Source of the DNA: Streptomyces anulatus
Lineage (GTDB): Bacteria > Actinomycetota > Actinomycetes > Streptomycetales > Streptomycetaceae
Assembly (NCBI RefSeq): GCF_000721175.1
Contig: NZ_JOEZ01000003.1
Coordinates: 372,001-436,000, forward strand
Length of the DNA stretch: 64,000 nucleotides
Direction: 5' to 3'
Shown here: piece by piece, positions 8,443-17,257 of the stretch
How positions within the stretch are numbered: the stretch's first letter is position 1
How the letters are laid out: the number at the start of each line of letters is the position of its first letter
Program-made: the position numbers and the translations under genes
Notes under the pieces: model-generated
Database searches by the model: none
Told to the model about the DNA's origin: nothing
What the model saw: only the letters and a program-made list of their open reading frames with translations

Positions 8443-9834
8443 TCATCGTGCAGCCCGCCATACGGGTCGAACGTTCGTGAAGCCGGTGCTCCAGCGCTGG
8501 ACAGCGATCGCGCAGGCATCGACCGCATGAGCTGTGATCCTTCCCTCGGTGCGGGGGAAGGAAGGGCCTGCGATGATCAGCAACTTGCCGCCCCGGCCCG
8601 ATGTGACATGTACTGCACAACCGCAGCTCTGATCACCTGTGCCGGCCTGGCCCAAACCGCTGTCGTGTTGCGTCAGCCACAACGTCTGCGTCCCCAGCTG
8701 CGGCGCGAGTGGTGTCGGCACAGCGATCACGGCTCCCCGGTCTTCCTCCAGCCATGGGAGCAGATGCTTCTGTACGTCGAGCGGCGAGAGCCCGACGTCG
8801 TGCCCTGCGGCCAGCGCGGCGTTGAAAAGGCCGAACGACACCCCTTTCAGACGGGATTCGATCAAGGCATGGCCCAACCCGCCGCGAAGCACGAGGTCCA
8901 GAGGGAAATAGCCGGTTCCGACGAGTAGGCCGCTGATGTGGAACGGACCGCGGAAACCCCACCGGCGTGACAGTTCCTCGCCGACCGCAGTAGCTAGGCC
9001 AGTTACCTGCGCATGCTGTTCGTCGGGCAGGTCCAGGTAGGTCGAGCACCCGCAGTAGTGGAGCTCACCTTCGTGGTCGAGCGTGATCTCCTCGTACGGG
9101 CGCAACACCACTGTCCCATGCGGCAGTACGAATCCGGCGACACCACAAGGGGTTCCGGCCACGATGGGCGAGATACGGACCTTTGAGGCGCGCTCGGCGA
9201 ACCATTGCGCAGTCGGGACGGGGTCGGCGTTGACGGGGACCAGTCGGGCCGATGCGAGGGGCACCCAAGCACCGTCAAGCTGCTGTCCTTGCCACAGGGT
9301 GCCGTAGCCGAGGTCGTGAAACCGGGCAGCTTCGGCCGGCAGGCTCGTCTCCGTGGCGACTGTGGACGACGGCAGTCGCGGCGCTCCCAGCTGGTCCCAC
9401 AGTTCGTCGAGGACTGTCAGGTCCGCCAGCTTGGTTCTCCACTCGTCACCGCTGTCCGCGACGAGCCGGCCGTCCATGCGTGAAGGCGCCCCGGCGGATT
9501 GCGCCAGAACGAGAGCAGTTCGGTCCGGGTCGTAGGCGTCGAGCGCGATGCGCACCGAAGCTGGCAGGTCCGCCATGAACCGAGCCGTGTCACGGGCATG
9601 GGTGTGCGGATCGGCCATGTCCAGGTCGACCACGCAGTGGCCCGCGATTCCGGCGGGTGCCTGCCCCGATTCGTTGGCAATGACGAACGGAGCGGCGGCG
9701 CCCATTCGCAACAGCGCGGCCACCTGGGTCGTGAAGTGTGGCAGTGGCCGACCGATCAGGATGGTCCTGCGCCCTCGATAGAAGTCGGCCATGCCACCTT
9801 CGAGCAGAGCAGCCGGGTGTTCAGGCCCGCGCAT
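8443..9834 (-). CDS. ATP-grasp domain enzyme (463 aa)
   Basis: The C-terminal half shows the pattern of an ATP-grasp fold: the beta-hairpin VRISPIVAGTPCGVAGFVL, GTVVLRPYEEITL, YCGCSTYLDLP, and the G-rich end GFRGPFHISGLLVGTGYFPLDL. ATP-grasp enzymes join a carboxylate, through an acyl phosphate, to an amine or other nucleophile. In peptide clusters they add amino acids or form cyclic or isopeptide bonds. The usual metal-binding E/N pattern near the end (DGxxxxxGxxPxExNxR) is degenerate here (PLDLVLRGGLG), so activity is uncertain. The ATG at 9834 is preferred because GGTGAGG is well placed; it overlaps the DUF5825 gene by 14 nt. Confidence 0.65.
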   Translation of the reverse strand: MRGPEHPAALLEGGMADFYRGRRTILIGRPLPHFTTQVAALLRMGAAAPFVIANESGQAPAGIAGHCVVDLDMADPHTHARDTARFMADLPASVRIALDAYDPDRTALVLAQSAGAPSRMDGRLVADSGDEWRTKLADLTVLDELWDQLGAPRLPSSTVATETSLPAEAARFHDLGYGTLWQGQQLDGAWVPLASARLVPVNADPVPTAQWFAERASKVRISPIVAGTPCGVAGFVLPHGTVVLRPYEEITLDHEGELHYCGCSTYLDLPDEQHAQVTGLATAVGEELSRRWGFRGPFHISGLLVGTGYFPLDLVLRGGLGHALIESRLKGVSFGLFNAALAAGHDVGLSPLDVQKHLLPWLEEDRGAVIAVPTPLAPQLGTQTLWLTQHDSGLGQAGTGDQSCGCAVHVTSGRGGKLLIIAGPSFPRTEGRITAHAVDACAIAVQRWSTGFTNVRPVWRAAR

Positions 9835-10450
9835 ATCTGAACCTCACCGGCAGTGCCGTCCACACTGCCCCGATTGCGGCGAACAACCCCGCGTCTGCGA
9901 GAGCCCGTACCGCGGCGGACTGGTCTCGGGTGAGTCTTTCGTCGGCGACGCAGCCGTACTGCGGGTCCGTGAGGGCTCGTACCTGATCCGGATCCTCAAT
10001 CAGCGTTCGCTCAGTCGCGGCTTGCCGGTGATCCTCCACCAGCACGAAACCGGGCCCGCGCCGGAGGGTGAGCAGGGGTCTGCGGGGCACCGGCCAGGCG
10101 GCCGAGCCCTGTTGGTCACGGGGAGGGTCGAGATGGTGGAACGGGTCGGTGATGATGCCTTCGAGCTGTCCACGCCAGGCCACCCTGAGTCCGACTCCCG
10201 CCGCCTCGCGCAGAAACGCGAGATGGTGGGCCGCTGCCTCCGGGGACTTCGAGTCGAGCTTCATAAACCCCTGGACCCTTAGGCCACGGAACCCGGACCT
10301 AGCGATCGGAACCAGCTGGTGTCGAGTACAGACCGTGCCGGGAACCCATCCCATGAACAGTCCGTGCCGGTCGGCGGACCTGGGGGCTTCTTCCTGCGGT
10401 TGCACGACCGGATGGACGTCCATGGCCGTTTTGGTGTGCGCTGTGCTCAC
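9821..10450 (-). CDS. DUF5825-type partner of the radical SAM methyltransferase (209 aa)
   Basis: Small soluble protein that I match, from memory, to the DUF5825 family, which is found next to RiPP-maturing radical SAM C-methyltransferases. Its position 3 nt after such a gene agrees. Visible segments are LRVQGFMKLDSKSPEAAAHH, LRVAWRGQLEG and an Arg-rich centre. No catalytic motif is evident. It may assist or present the substrate to the radical SAM enzyme. Biochemistry of the family is unknown to me. Confidence 0.7.
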   Translation of the reverse strand: MSTAHTKTAMDVHPVVQPQEEAPRSADRHGLFMGWVPGTVCTRHQLVPIARSGFRGLRVQGFMKLDSKSPEAAAHHLAFLREAAGVGLRVAWRGQLEGIITDPFHHLDPPRDQQGSAAWPVPRRPLLTLRRGPGFVLVEDHRQAATERTLIEDPDQVRALTDPQYGCVADERLTRDQSAAVRALADAGLFAAIGAVWTALPVRFRYARA

Positions 10451-10453
10451 CGC

Positions 10454-12388
10454 TCACCATTCCAGTCCTGTGGCGAGGGCCACGTAGTGATCACCGTCTT
10501 GATATATGAGCCCGTACTCCCGCCACTCAGCCAGCAGGTCGGCCACGCGTTCGGCGTTGGCGGTCTCGTGTCCCGACTCCCGTAGCTGCTTGCCGAGCAC
10601 CTCCTCCTTTCGGCCTTTGAGAAGGCTGCGATAGGCGTCTCGCTCCAACGGAGTCCCGAGCAGGAACTCCTGCGGGGCACGGCGCCGGCGCTCATCGACG
10701 ATTCGTAGCGCCTCTCCTTCTTCGAGGCCAACGAGGCGGGCGGTCGGATGGGAGCGCTGCCAGTGCTCCATAGCGCGCTCCAGACGCTCCCCGCTCTCGG
10801 CGTCGAGGCCAGCTGGGGCGCTGTCGAACACGTAGACGAGGTCCTCAAGCTCCTTCTCCGGCAGCCCGTAGACAGAGGAGAGCAGAGACGAAGGCCCCTG
10901 GTTCGTCATGCCCAGCGCGGGATCGGAGAAGTAGGGGCTGAACCGGGTGAGACGGATCCGGTTGGTCACATCTGGCGGAAAAAGGTGTACCAGTTGATCG
11001 ATCTGGCTGATGGAGGGGGAATAGTCGGCCCAGGTCTCGCCCGGAAATCCGTAGAGGATGTTCCAGCTCGGGAAGATCGCAAGGGAACCGCAGTCCCGCA
11101 GCAGCCGGACATTCTGCCAGCCGGTGACTCCTTTGCGCATGAGAGAGAGAACGTGGGTGCTCAGACTCTCGATTCCAGGCTGAATCTGAGTCACACCACC
11201 GTCGGCCATCTGCCGTAGCTGCCGGTAAGTAAGATTCGACTTGACCTCGAAGAACAACCGTAGGTCCCAGCCCAATTCACCGAGTCCGGGCAAGAGAGTA
11301 TTCAAGTACTTCATATCGATGATGTTGTCGGCGAACAGCACATCCAGCACCTGATGCCGCTTCACCGCATCCGCGACTTCACGGAGTACCCTCTCGGGAG
11401 GCTTGGCTCGGAAAGCCATAGTCGTACCGTTGAGACCGCAGAAGGTGCAGTGGTGCTTTTCTCCCCACCAGCAGCCCCGGCCTCCCTCGACCGGTACCTT
11501 CGGCAGGACGTCGTTGCACGCCTCTGTGTGCCGGAACTCATCGAAGTAGGCGCCGAAGTCCGGTGTGGGGATACTGTCCATCGGCACCATGCCGGGGCGG
11601 GGCGGGTTGACCCGCGACTCTCCGGTTTCCGCACGCCAGCACAGCCCGCTTACTGCCTTGAGTTCAGCCGTTCGTGCCTCTGGGCTCAGTCCGGCGACGG
11701 ACCGAGCTACGACGCGGAGGAGTTCGGGCAGTACCAGTTCGGCCTCGCCTCGGACCACATAGTCGAGCGAGGGGTAGTTCCGGTGCAGCGCGGCGCCCTG
11801 CGAGCCCTCGCAGTTGGCCCCTCCCAGGATTGTGATCACATCGGGGGCCTGCGCGGCGAGTTCACCCGCCAGCGCCAGTGACGGGATGTTCTGGTCGAAG
11901 GTCGAAGTGAGGCCGACGACGTCGTAGCCGCCGCCGGCGATCTCCCTAGCCAGCTGGCGGACGAAGTCCGGGGCTAGGGCGTACATCTCGGCGGGCGCTT
12001 CCAGCTCCGCTCCCTGGGCTGCCGCCTTCAAGTGGAACGGAGTGGCGGTGGCCTTCCCGGGCTGGTCGCCGAGCGCCGAGGAGAAGATCCACTCCCCAGT
12101 GCCGATGAAGTCACCGCGAGCTATGCGGTTGAAGTGCCGTTCGCCGACTCTTCCCTCTGTGGCGCTGAACACGTGATCGGCCCAGCGCAGGTTGGCGTAG
12201 AGGACGTCCACGGATTTCACAGTCTTGTGGTCGCGGACCAGGGGGGTCAGCGTACTCAAGGCCAGCGAAGGCATGTCCAGTGCGGCCCAGGGCATACAGA
12301 CGAGCAGTACCCGGAGGGACCGCGCAGGACAGTCCTGTTCCTCTGCCTCGTACTGGACGGGGCGCGGCTCGATCTCCAGCAGGCTCAT
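10454..12388 (-). CDS. RiPP maturation radical SAM C-methyltransferase, cobalamin-dependent (644 aa)
   Basis: Predicted to methylate unactivated carbon atoms in the precursor peptide using S-adenosylmethionine and cobalamin. The N-terminal about 270 residues are a B12-binding-like domain (VLLVCMPW, GLTSTFDQNIPSLALAGEL, ILGGANCEG). The radical SAM cluster motif is C306-x7-C314-x2-C317 (GCWWGEKHHCTFCG), the spacing I associate with the rSAM_ocin/TIGR03975 family, followed by FADNIIDM, VTQIQPGIESLS and NILYGFPGET. The C-terminal about 130 residues are helical. The ATG overlaps the MFS stop (ATGA). Together with DUF5825 this is the strongest single indication of a RiPP pathway. Confidence 0.9.
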   Translation of the reverse strand: MSLLEIEPRPVQYEAEEQDCPARSLRVLLVCMPWAALDMPSLALSTLTPLVRDHKTVKSVDVLYANLRWADHVFSATEGRVGERHFNRIARGDFIGTGEWIFSSALGDQPGKATATPFHLKAAAQGAELEAPAEMYALAPDFVRQLAREIAGGGYDVVGLTSTFDQNIPSLALAGELAAQAPDVITILGGANCEGSQGAALHRNYPSLDYVVRGEAELVLPELLRVVARSVAGLSPEARTAELKAVSGLCWRAETGESRVNPPRPGMVPMDSIPTPDFGAYFDEFRHTEACNDVLPKVPVEGGRGCWWGEKHHCTFCGLNGTTMAFRAKPPERVLREVADAVKRHQVLDVLFADNIIDMKYLNTLLPGLGELGWDLRLFFEVKSNLTYRQLRQMADGGVTQIQPGIESLSTHVLSLMRKGVTGWQNVRLLRDCGSLAIFPSWNILYGFPGETWADYSPSISQIDQLVHLFPPDVTNRIRLTRFSPYFSDPALGMTNQGPSSLLSSVYGLPEKELEDLVYVFDSAPAGLDAESGERLERAMEHWQRSHPTARLVGLEEGEALRIVDERRRRAPQEFLLGTPLERDAYRSLLKGRKEEVLGKQLRESGHETANAERVADLLAEWREYGLIYQDGDHYVALATGLEW

Positions 12389-13680
12389 GACGCCACTTCC
12401 CGTTCAGCTGAATCGGACTGATGCGGTAGCTCGGATAGAGGGTCGTGGATCTTCCTGACCCGGCTGAACAGCGGCCACAGAGCCGACGGCATGATCCCGA
12501 CGGTAGCGAGGATCAAGGTGCCGCGCAGTCCAAGTGCGCTGGAGCCGAGCGCGCCGCCCAGCAGGGCGCCCACCGGCTCGACTCCCCAGGCGACAAAGCG
12601 GAAGGTGGCGCTGACGCGTCCCAAATACGCGTCCTGAACCAGTTGTTGCCGCAAGGACATGCCGAGGATTAGCAGAATCACCACGGAGAAGAGCCAAAGG
12701 AACATGGTGAGGGCGACGCAGATTAGAGCCACCGTTTTGCCAAAGGAGCCAGCAGCGGGCACCAGCAGCCCCGCAGCACCAGGTACCGCGTAGCAGCAGA
12801 TCATGGTGGGCCCGAGTCCGAAGCGGGCGGCAAGTCGCGTGGCGGCGGCTGACCCGACCAGGCCGGCGATACCGCCGCTCATCGTTACCACCCCCAACAG
12901 GAACGGGCTGAATCCCAGAGCCCGTACGGCGTAGAGAATGAACAACGCGAAATACATGGAGGTGAACAGATTGAAATGTGCGGCCGCGAGCACCAGCGGT
13001 CGCAGCACGCTGTTTCCCCACAGGAGTTTCAGGCCGCTACTGATCGCCGCGCGATGGGATTCCCGGGGCGCGTCCTGCTGACGCTCCGGCGCTGCCTTCG
13101 GCAGGGATGCCAAGGAGAAGCTACTGATGAGGTAACTGAAACTGTCAATCAGGAGGGCGACAGGCGCCCCGAGCAGCTGCACGATCGTGCCCGCGATTCC
13201 GGGACCGGCGACCCTCCCGACCGACTCGGTGGCCTGAATCCAGGAGTTCGCCTGGGTGATCGACTCTTTGGGCACCAGGCGAGGCAAGTAGGCCGACATC
13301 GCACTGTCGAAGAGGAGCGTCATCGCTCCGACGACGAACGAGACCACCATGAGGGCTGCGAGGGTGAGCCGGTCGGTCCAGTAGAGCACCGGAACCAGCA
13401 GCAGGACGAGGAATCGGACGATGTTCGATACGAGCATCACCGCCCTCCGCTCGTACTGATCCGCCCAGACGCCGGCCGACAGACCGAAGAGCAGGACGGC
13501 AAGCGACCCAGCCGCAGACAGCAGCCCCATCTCCCACACGCTCGAGTCCAGCGTGAACACCGCGACCAGCGGCAGGGCGAACATGGTGACTTCGGATCCG
13601 ACCATCGATGCGGACTCCGCCGACCAGAGGCGGAAGAATCCCGTACGCGCCAGCGCAGACTTCCGGGACATGCGTTTCAT
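12385..13680 (-). CDS. MFS transporter, EntS/MFS_3-like exporter (431 aa)
   Basis: Twelve-helix-type major facilitator with the loop 2-3 motif GVWADQYERRAVML and hydrophobic helices throughout (for example LVLLLVPVLYWTDRLTLAAL and TMFLWLFSVVILLILGM). The start is ATG at 13680, which overlaps the stop of the E1-like gene (ATGA) and begins directly before the first helix; earlier codons encode unlikely sequence. It most likely exports the finished peptide. Coupled translation with the enzymes on either side (ATGA at both ends) supports cluster membership. Confidence 0.88.
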   Translation of the reverse strand: MKRMSRKSALARTGFFRLWSAESASMVGSEVTMFALPLVAVFTLDSSVWEMGLLSAAGSLAVLLFGLSAGVWADQYERRAVMLVSNIVRFLVLLLVPVLYWTDRLTLAALMVVSFVVGAMTLLFDSAMSAYLPRLVPKESITQANSWIQATESVGRVAGPGIAGTIVQLLGAPVALLIDSFSYLISSFSLASLPKAAPERQQDAPRESHRAAISSGLKLLWGNSVLRPLVLAAAHFNLFTSMYFALFILYAVRALGFSPFLLGVVTMSGGIAGLVGSAAATRLAARFGLGPTMICCYAVPGAAGLLVPAAGSFGKTVALICVALTMFLWLFSVVILLILGMSLRQQLVQDAYLGRVSATFRFVAWGVEPVGALLGGALGSSALGLRGTLILATVGIMPSALWPLFSRVRKIHDPLSELPHQSDSAEREVAS

Positions 13681-14840
13681 CTGTCTTCCAATGGTGCTGA
13701 TGTGTGGGACGTATGTGGGCTGGCCATGGATGCGACCGAGTCCTGGCTTGCACCGCATGTGCAGTGCGAGCCGCTGAAGTACGACATCCGGTTCTCGGCG
13801 AACCGGATGATCCTGCGTTCGTTGAGCACACCGCACTCGCCACTCGCGAGGTACCTCACGGCCTCATGCGCGAGCAAGGCTGAGACAACGGTGTTGGCCG
13901 GGCCGAACGAATATGGGGTCGCCTCCCCTTGGTCGAACTCGGCAAGCGCGTCGGGGCCTGTCAGCTCGGCCTGCCTGAGCCGCTCGAAACAGCCCCAGCA
14001 GTGTCCGAGGCCTGGAACAAGCAGAGGCCCCCAGTAGCCGGTGCCGAGGCCGACCGCGGCAACACAGATCGGCACGCCTCGAGGCCGGGCCCATTCCCAG
14101 GCAATGCTCACGATGTCCCACGGGGTGTCTGCCGCGATGGCCAACAGATCGAGGTTGGCGGGGAGTGCGTCGAGTTCCTCCGCCGCACGGATCTGCCGAT
14201 CGACCCGGTGAACCTGCAACGAAGGCGCGAGGCGACGCAATGCCCGCGCCGCGACCGCAGTTTTGGCGCCACCGACATCGCTCCGCCCGGCTAGGAACTG
14301 GCGGTTCAGGTTGTTCAAGGCGACGCGATCGTGATCCACGAGCCACAGCCTCCGCACCCCCGACCCGACCAGATGCTGGGCCAGCACGCTCCCAACGGCT
14401 CCCACACCCAGCACCCCGACCCGGGCCGAGTCGAGGCGTCGCTGCATCGTGACGGCGTCCGCCCCGAACAGGGTCAGATAGCCAACCTGCCTTTCGGTCG
14501 ACGTCCCGGCACCGTGATCGCGGTCATGTTCGACGATCCAGCCGATTGACCTGAGGCGGCGTTCCATCTGTCGCATTGGGGAGCGGCTGGGACGGTCCAT
14601 GAGCTCTACCCACGAGATCCCTGCACGCAGTTGGTTGGCGGCCACCAGGAGTGCATCGGCTGGCCCTTTGATACGGAGGGAGTCCACACCACGAAACAGC
14701 CTAAGGCCGTCCTCGGTCCGCGTGACAGTCACCGTTTCGGCCAGGCGGACCACCCGCTCCCGTGCCCCGGTGGCTGCACTGGATCCGATGTCGGCGTCCG
14801 CGCCGGCCCGGTCCGCCAGTCTCTCGGTCGGACGCGACAT
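13677..14840 (-). CDS. E1-like (ThiF/MccB) adenylating enzyme with N-terminal RRE-like domain (387 aa)
   Basis: The E1 fold is clear: nucleotide loop GVLGVGAVGS (143-151), the acidic/NLNRQ motif LVDHDRVALNNLNRQF (168-182, with Asp169/171 and Arg180), and a zinc site of two Cys pairs (CWGC 281-284, CTC 360-362). Residues about 37-105 (TVTRTEDGLRLFRG, then LRAGISWVELM and LRSIGWIVE) look like a RiPP recognition element, a winged-helix domain that binds leader peptides. Such enzymes activate a C-terminal carboxylate as acyl-AMP (as MccB does for microcin C7). The start ATG at 14840 follows the oxygenase stop with one intervening base (TGACATG). The likely target is the C-terminal Cys of the precursor; this is inference. 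Confidence 0.85.
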   Translation of the reverse strand: MSRPTERLADRAGADADIGSSAATGARERVVRLAETVTVTRTEDGLRLFRGVDSLRIKGPADALLVAANQLRAGISWVELMDRPSRSPMRQMERRLRSIGWIVEHDRDHGAGTSTERQVGYLTLFGADAVTMQRRLDSARVGVLGVGAVGSVLAQHLVGSGVRRLWLVDHDRVALNNLNRQFLAGRSDVGGAKTAVAARALRRLAPSLQVHRVDRQIRAAEELDALPANLDLLAIAADTPWDIVSIAWEWARPRGVPICVAAVGLGTGYWGPLLVPGLGHCWGCFERLRQAELTGPDALAEFDQGEATPYSFGPANTVVSALLAHEAVRYLASGECGVLNERRIIRFAENRMSYFSGSHCTCGASQDSVASMASPHTSHTSAPLEDR

Positions 14841-14841
14841 G

Positions 14842-15603
14842 TCACTCGGCCCTGTGCAGCCCGAAACTGACCGTGTACCGCCCGGTGGTGTCCCGCTGGA
14901 ACGGCTCCACCCAGTGGTGGGCATCCGGCCGGATCGGGAAGAGCGAGAAGGTATTGAACGCCGGTTCGACCATTGTCTCTTCACCTCCATTGAGCCGGAA
15001 GCCGAGCCGTCCGCCGGTGTCGCTCCGGTGCTCCTCATCGAGGTATAGATTTCCGCCTAGGACACGCCTGGGGAAGAGATCCTGGTGCGGACGGATCTGA
15101 TCGCCTCTGCCATAGGCTGCGAATTCGACGCTGCATTCCTTCGGCGACAAGCGCACGCCCGTACCGAGCGATACCCAGTCCCGCAGTCCGTTGGTGAGTA
15201 CTGCGAACTTCAGGAACCGCCGCAGGCTGGTCTGATGCTGCGCCGCCATGGCACCGTCCGCCAGAGCTGCTGTCAGCGGCTGAGCCACATAGTGACAGGC
15301 GGCTCGTTGGGGGTGGTCCGCCCAGTCGGCCTCGTCGATGATCTCGGTCTCCGTCTGACTGTAGTAGGCGGTGACATGGCGCGACCACACCGGAAGCGCA
15401 CGCAGCGCCGCAGCGGTTGCGGCAGCGGCTTCGGGACGCAGGAAATTCCGGAACACCATCGGCTCGGGCGAACTCGATTTCATCCACTGACTTACGGTGT
15501 CTAGAGTTTCTTCTCTGGCATACTCCGGGGCAATGAAGACCGAGGCGCGCGTCAAAATCTCGCCCCGGGTCACGTCGTCGTGCAGCGCAGTCTGCTGGCT
15601 CAC
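14842..15603 (-). CDS. 2-oxoglutarate/Fe(II) oxygenase, prolyl-hydroxylase-like (253 aa)
   Basis: Predicted dioxygenase that hydroxylates a peptide residue. The metal triad is HxD plus a distal His: His173 and Asp175 in RPHQDLF and His229/230 in DAHHWVEPF. The 2-oxoglutarate-binding Arg242 lies in GRYTVSFGLH. The double-stranded beta-helix segment between them (GGNLYLDEE, GGRLGFRL, EPAFNTFSLF) fits the family and the length is normal. It sits between the substrate-binding protein gene and the E1-like gene, 35 nt after the former. Its product hydroxyl is the natural acceptor for the carbamoyltransferase. Confidence 0.85.
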   Translation of the reverse strand: MSQQTALHDDVTRGEILTRASVFIAPEYAREETLDTVSQWMKSSSPEPMVFRNFLRPEAAAATAAALRALPVWSRHVTAYYSQTETEIIDEADWADHPQRAACHYVAQPLTAALADGAMAAQHQTSLRRFLKFAVLTNGLRDWVSLGTGVRLSPKECSVEFAAYGRGDQIRPHQDLFPRRVLGGNLYLDEEHRSDTGGRLGFRLNGGEETMVEPAFNTFSLFPIRPDAHHWVEPFQRDTTGRYTVSFGLHRAE

Positions 15604-15638
15604 TTTTGCCTCTCTTTTGAATGACTCAGGCCCGGTGG

Positions 15639-17048
15639 TTACACCGAACGGACCTCAAGTTTCCGGAAGTCGACCAAGCCGCCTGAATCGAGAGACACAT
15701 CGTTCAGCCGATCGCCGCGCAAGCAGTGTGCACGGACTTGAATGAGGGGGACGCGGGGCATCAGTTCAAGCCAACGCTCGTCCGCCCGGTGCCATGCCTG
15801 TTCGGCCTGTGCAAGGTCAAATACAGCTGAAGCCTCATTGATATACGTGTCCAAAGATGGGTCCGCGAACGCGATCCTACGGGCGCTCGGGCTGTCCGAG
15901 CGCCACGGCAGCAGAAGCGCCGCAGGGTGGGCGAAGTCTGCAGTGGTAAGGGTGTACAGCAGCCCGTGCCGACCGGTCACCGCTTTGCGGATATAGCTCT
16001 GGTAACTCACCGGGCATGGGGTAGCCGATATGCCGAATAATTCCTGCAACTGAGTGCAGATGGCCTGGACAATGTCGCCGTTCGGCGTAAAGTCTGCATA
16101 GGGCACAGTTATGCCATCACCGAGAGCACGCCGGATTTCATCCCGCTCGCGGTCGGTCGGCTCCAGCCGCATGTCATGGCACTGCCCGGAATCATCTCGC
16201 CATGCCGCTGTCTGCGAACAGAACGGAGTGACGAGACCGGAGGAGCTGCCCACAATGCGACGACGGTCGAGCGCCAGCCCCAGCGCGCGCCTTAGGTCCG
16301 GCCGGCTCCGCATTGCAAGGCACTCTTGACCGAACTCAAGATTTCCGAAGATCGAAATATCGCCGGACCACATTCTTGAGTCATGGCTAAATTCCTCCAA
16401 CTGCCGGACACCGAAGCTTGTCGTAGGAGATACGTCCACTTCGCCCTGGGCAAGGGCGAGCAATGCCTCGTCTAGAGTAGAATACGCCCGGAAAGCCAAA
16501 GCTTCAGGTGCCTCGCGTATCGCATCCTTGGCATACGGGTGGCGTACCATTTCGATGAATCCATCGCCATGGGACGCCAAAGAATAATCTCCCAGGGCTG
16601 GAGCCCCGAGCAATGTCCCTTGGGCTCTCGACGGTGCGAGCTGCGGCAACGTAAAGAGGGCCGCCGCATAGGAAGTGGGGCGGCTGAACCGGTACTCGAT
16701 CCTTCCGTCCCCGACAACCGTGACAGCTCCTGTCGAGGGGAACATCCTGGCAATCCTCGACCGCGGCCGACTAAGTATTCGATCCACCGATCGCACGCAA
16801 TCGATCGGAGTGAGCTGCGCCCCGTCTGACCATCGAAGGGACGTGTCGAGTTCTACACTCCAGCAGTCATCACGTTCCCGATATTCGATTCCGACCGCTG
16901 CCCCACTCGCAACGTTTCCGCCAGCAGCCTCAGACAGAAGAGTTCGCGTGGCCGCCTCGCCAACAAACCGCGCATCATAATCTGCGGGCCAGTGGCTGTC
17001 GTTGTTGAGCGGCATCGAGTCGAGCGCGAATGTGATACTAGAAGACAC
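15639..17048 (-). CDS. Family 5 substrate-binding protein without export signal (469 aa)
   Basis: Oligopeptide/nickel-type substrate-binding fold: WSVELDTSLRWSDGAQLTPIDCVRSVDRIL near the N-terminus (shown here only as a family signature, DGAQLTPIDCV), then DLRRALGLALDRRRIV and SYQSYIRKAVTGRHG. Members normally carry a lipoprotein or Sec signal, but here the GTG start (17048, AGAGAG upstream) leads directly into the mature fold (MSSSITFALDSMPL), and no permease or ABC subunits are nearby. It should therefore be cytoplasmic, perhaps binding the leader, the core peptide or a cleaved fragment. It is the first gene after the precursor, beyond a strong hairpin. Confidence 0.75.
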   Translation of the reverse strand: MSSSITFALDSMPLNNDSHWPADYDARFVGEAATRTLLSEAAGGNVASGAAVGIEYRERDDCWSVELDTSLRWSDGAQLTPIDCVRSVDRILSRPRSRIARMFPSTGAVTVVGDGRIEYRFSRPTSYAAALFTLPQLAPSRAQGTLLGAPALGDYSLASHGDGFIEMVRHPYAKDAIREAPEALAFRAYSTLDEALLALAQGEVDVSPTTSFGVRQLEEFSHDSRMWSGDISIFGNLEFGQECLAMRSRPDLRRALGLALDRRRIVGSSSGLVTPFCSQTAAWRDDSGQCHDMRLEPTDRERDEIRRALGDGITVPYADFTPNGDIVQAICTQLQELFGISATPCPVSYQSYIRKAVTGRHGLLYTLTTADFAHPAALLLPWRSDSPSARRIAFADPSLDTYINEASAVFDLAQAEQAWHRADERWLELMPRVPLIQVRAHCLRGDRLNDVSLDSGGLVDFRKLEVRSV

Positions 17049-17077
17049 AGGTCTCTCTGCTCATCGTCAACGTGAGA

Positions 17078-17106
17078 CCCGGCATGCCCCAGAGGGGCAT
17101 GCCGGG
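17078..17106 (-). promoter_or_regulatory. 13-bp perfect hairpin between precursor and biosynthetic genes
   Basis: CCCGGCATGCCCC, a 3-nt loop and GGGGCATGCCGGG form a perfect stem 5 nt after the precursor stop and 29 nt before the next gene. A partial terminator or RNA-stabilising hairpin at this place would allow far more precursor than enzyme to be made, as in many RiPP operons. Confidence 0.75.
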
Positions 17107-17111
17107 AGGCT

Positions 17112-17222
17112 TCAGCAGCGGTGCGCCATTGCCAAATAGTCACTGAGCATCTCTTGGTCGAACTCGAGGTCCTCGAATTCGTCCAACAGCTCGTTCTCTA
17201 TTGCGGCTTCAATCTCCGGCAT
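17112..17222 (-). CDS. Predicted RiPP precursor peptide (36 aa)
   Basis: Too short for usual ORF calling. The ATG at 17222 has a strong ribosome site (AAGGGGGG, 6 nt spacing). The peptide starts MPEIEAAIENEL, has a very acidic middle (DEFEDLEF) and ends LSDYLAMAHRC. The acidic helical N-terminal part has leader character, and the C-terminal segment with Tyr, Met, His, Arg and a terminal Cys would be the core. It is the first gene of the operon of modifying enzymes, directly after a good promoter and before a hairpin, all typical of a precursor. Candidate modifications are C-methylation, hydroxylation followed by O-carbamoylation, and activation of the Cys carboxylate by the E1-like enzyme. 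The cleavage site is unknown. Confidence 0.82.
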   Translation of the reverse strand: MPEIEAAIENELLDEFEDLEFDQEMLSDYLAMAHRC

Positions 17223-17257
17223 GGATAACCCCCCTTCGGAACTAATGTTGATCGCAG

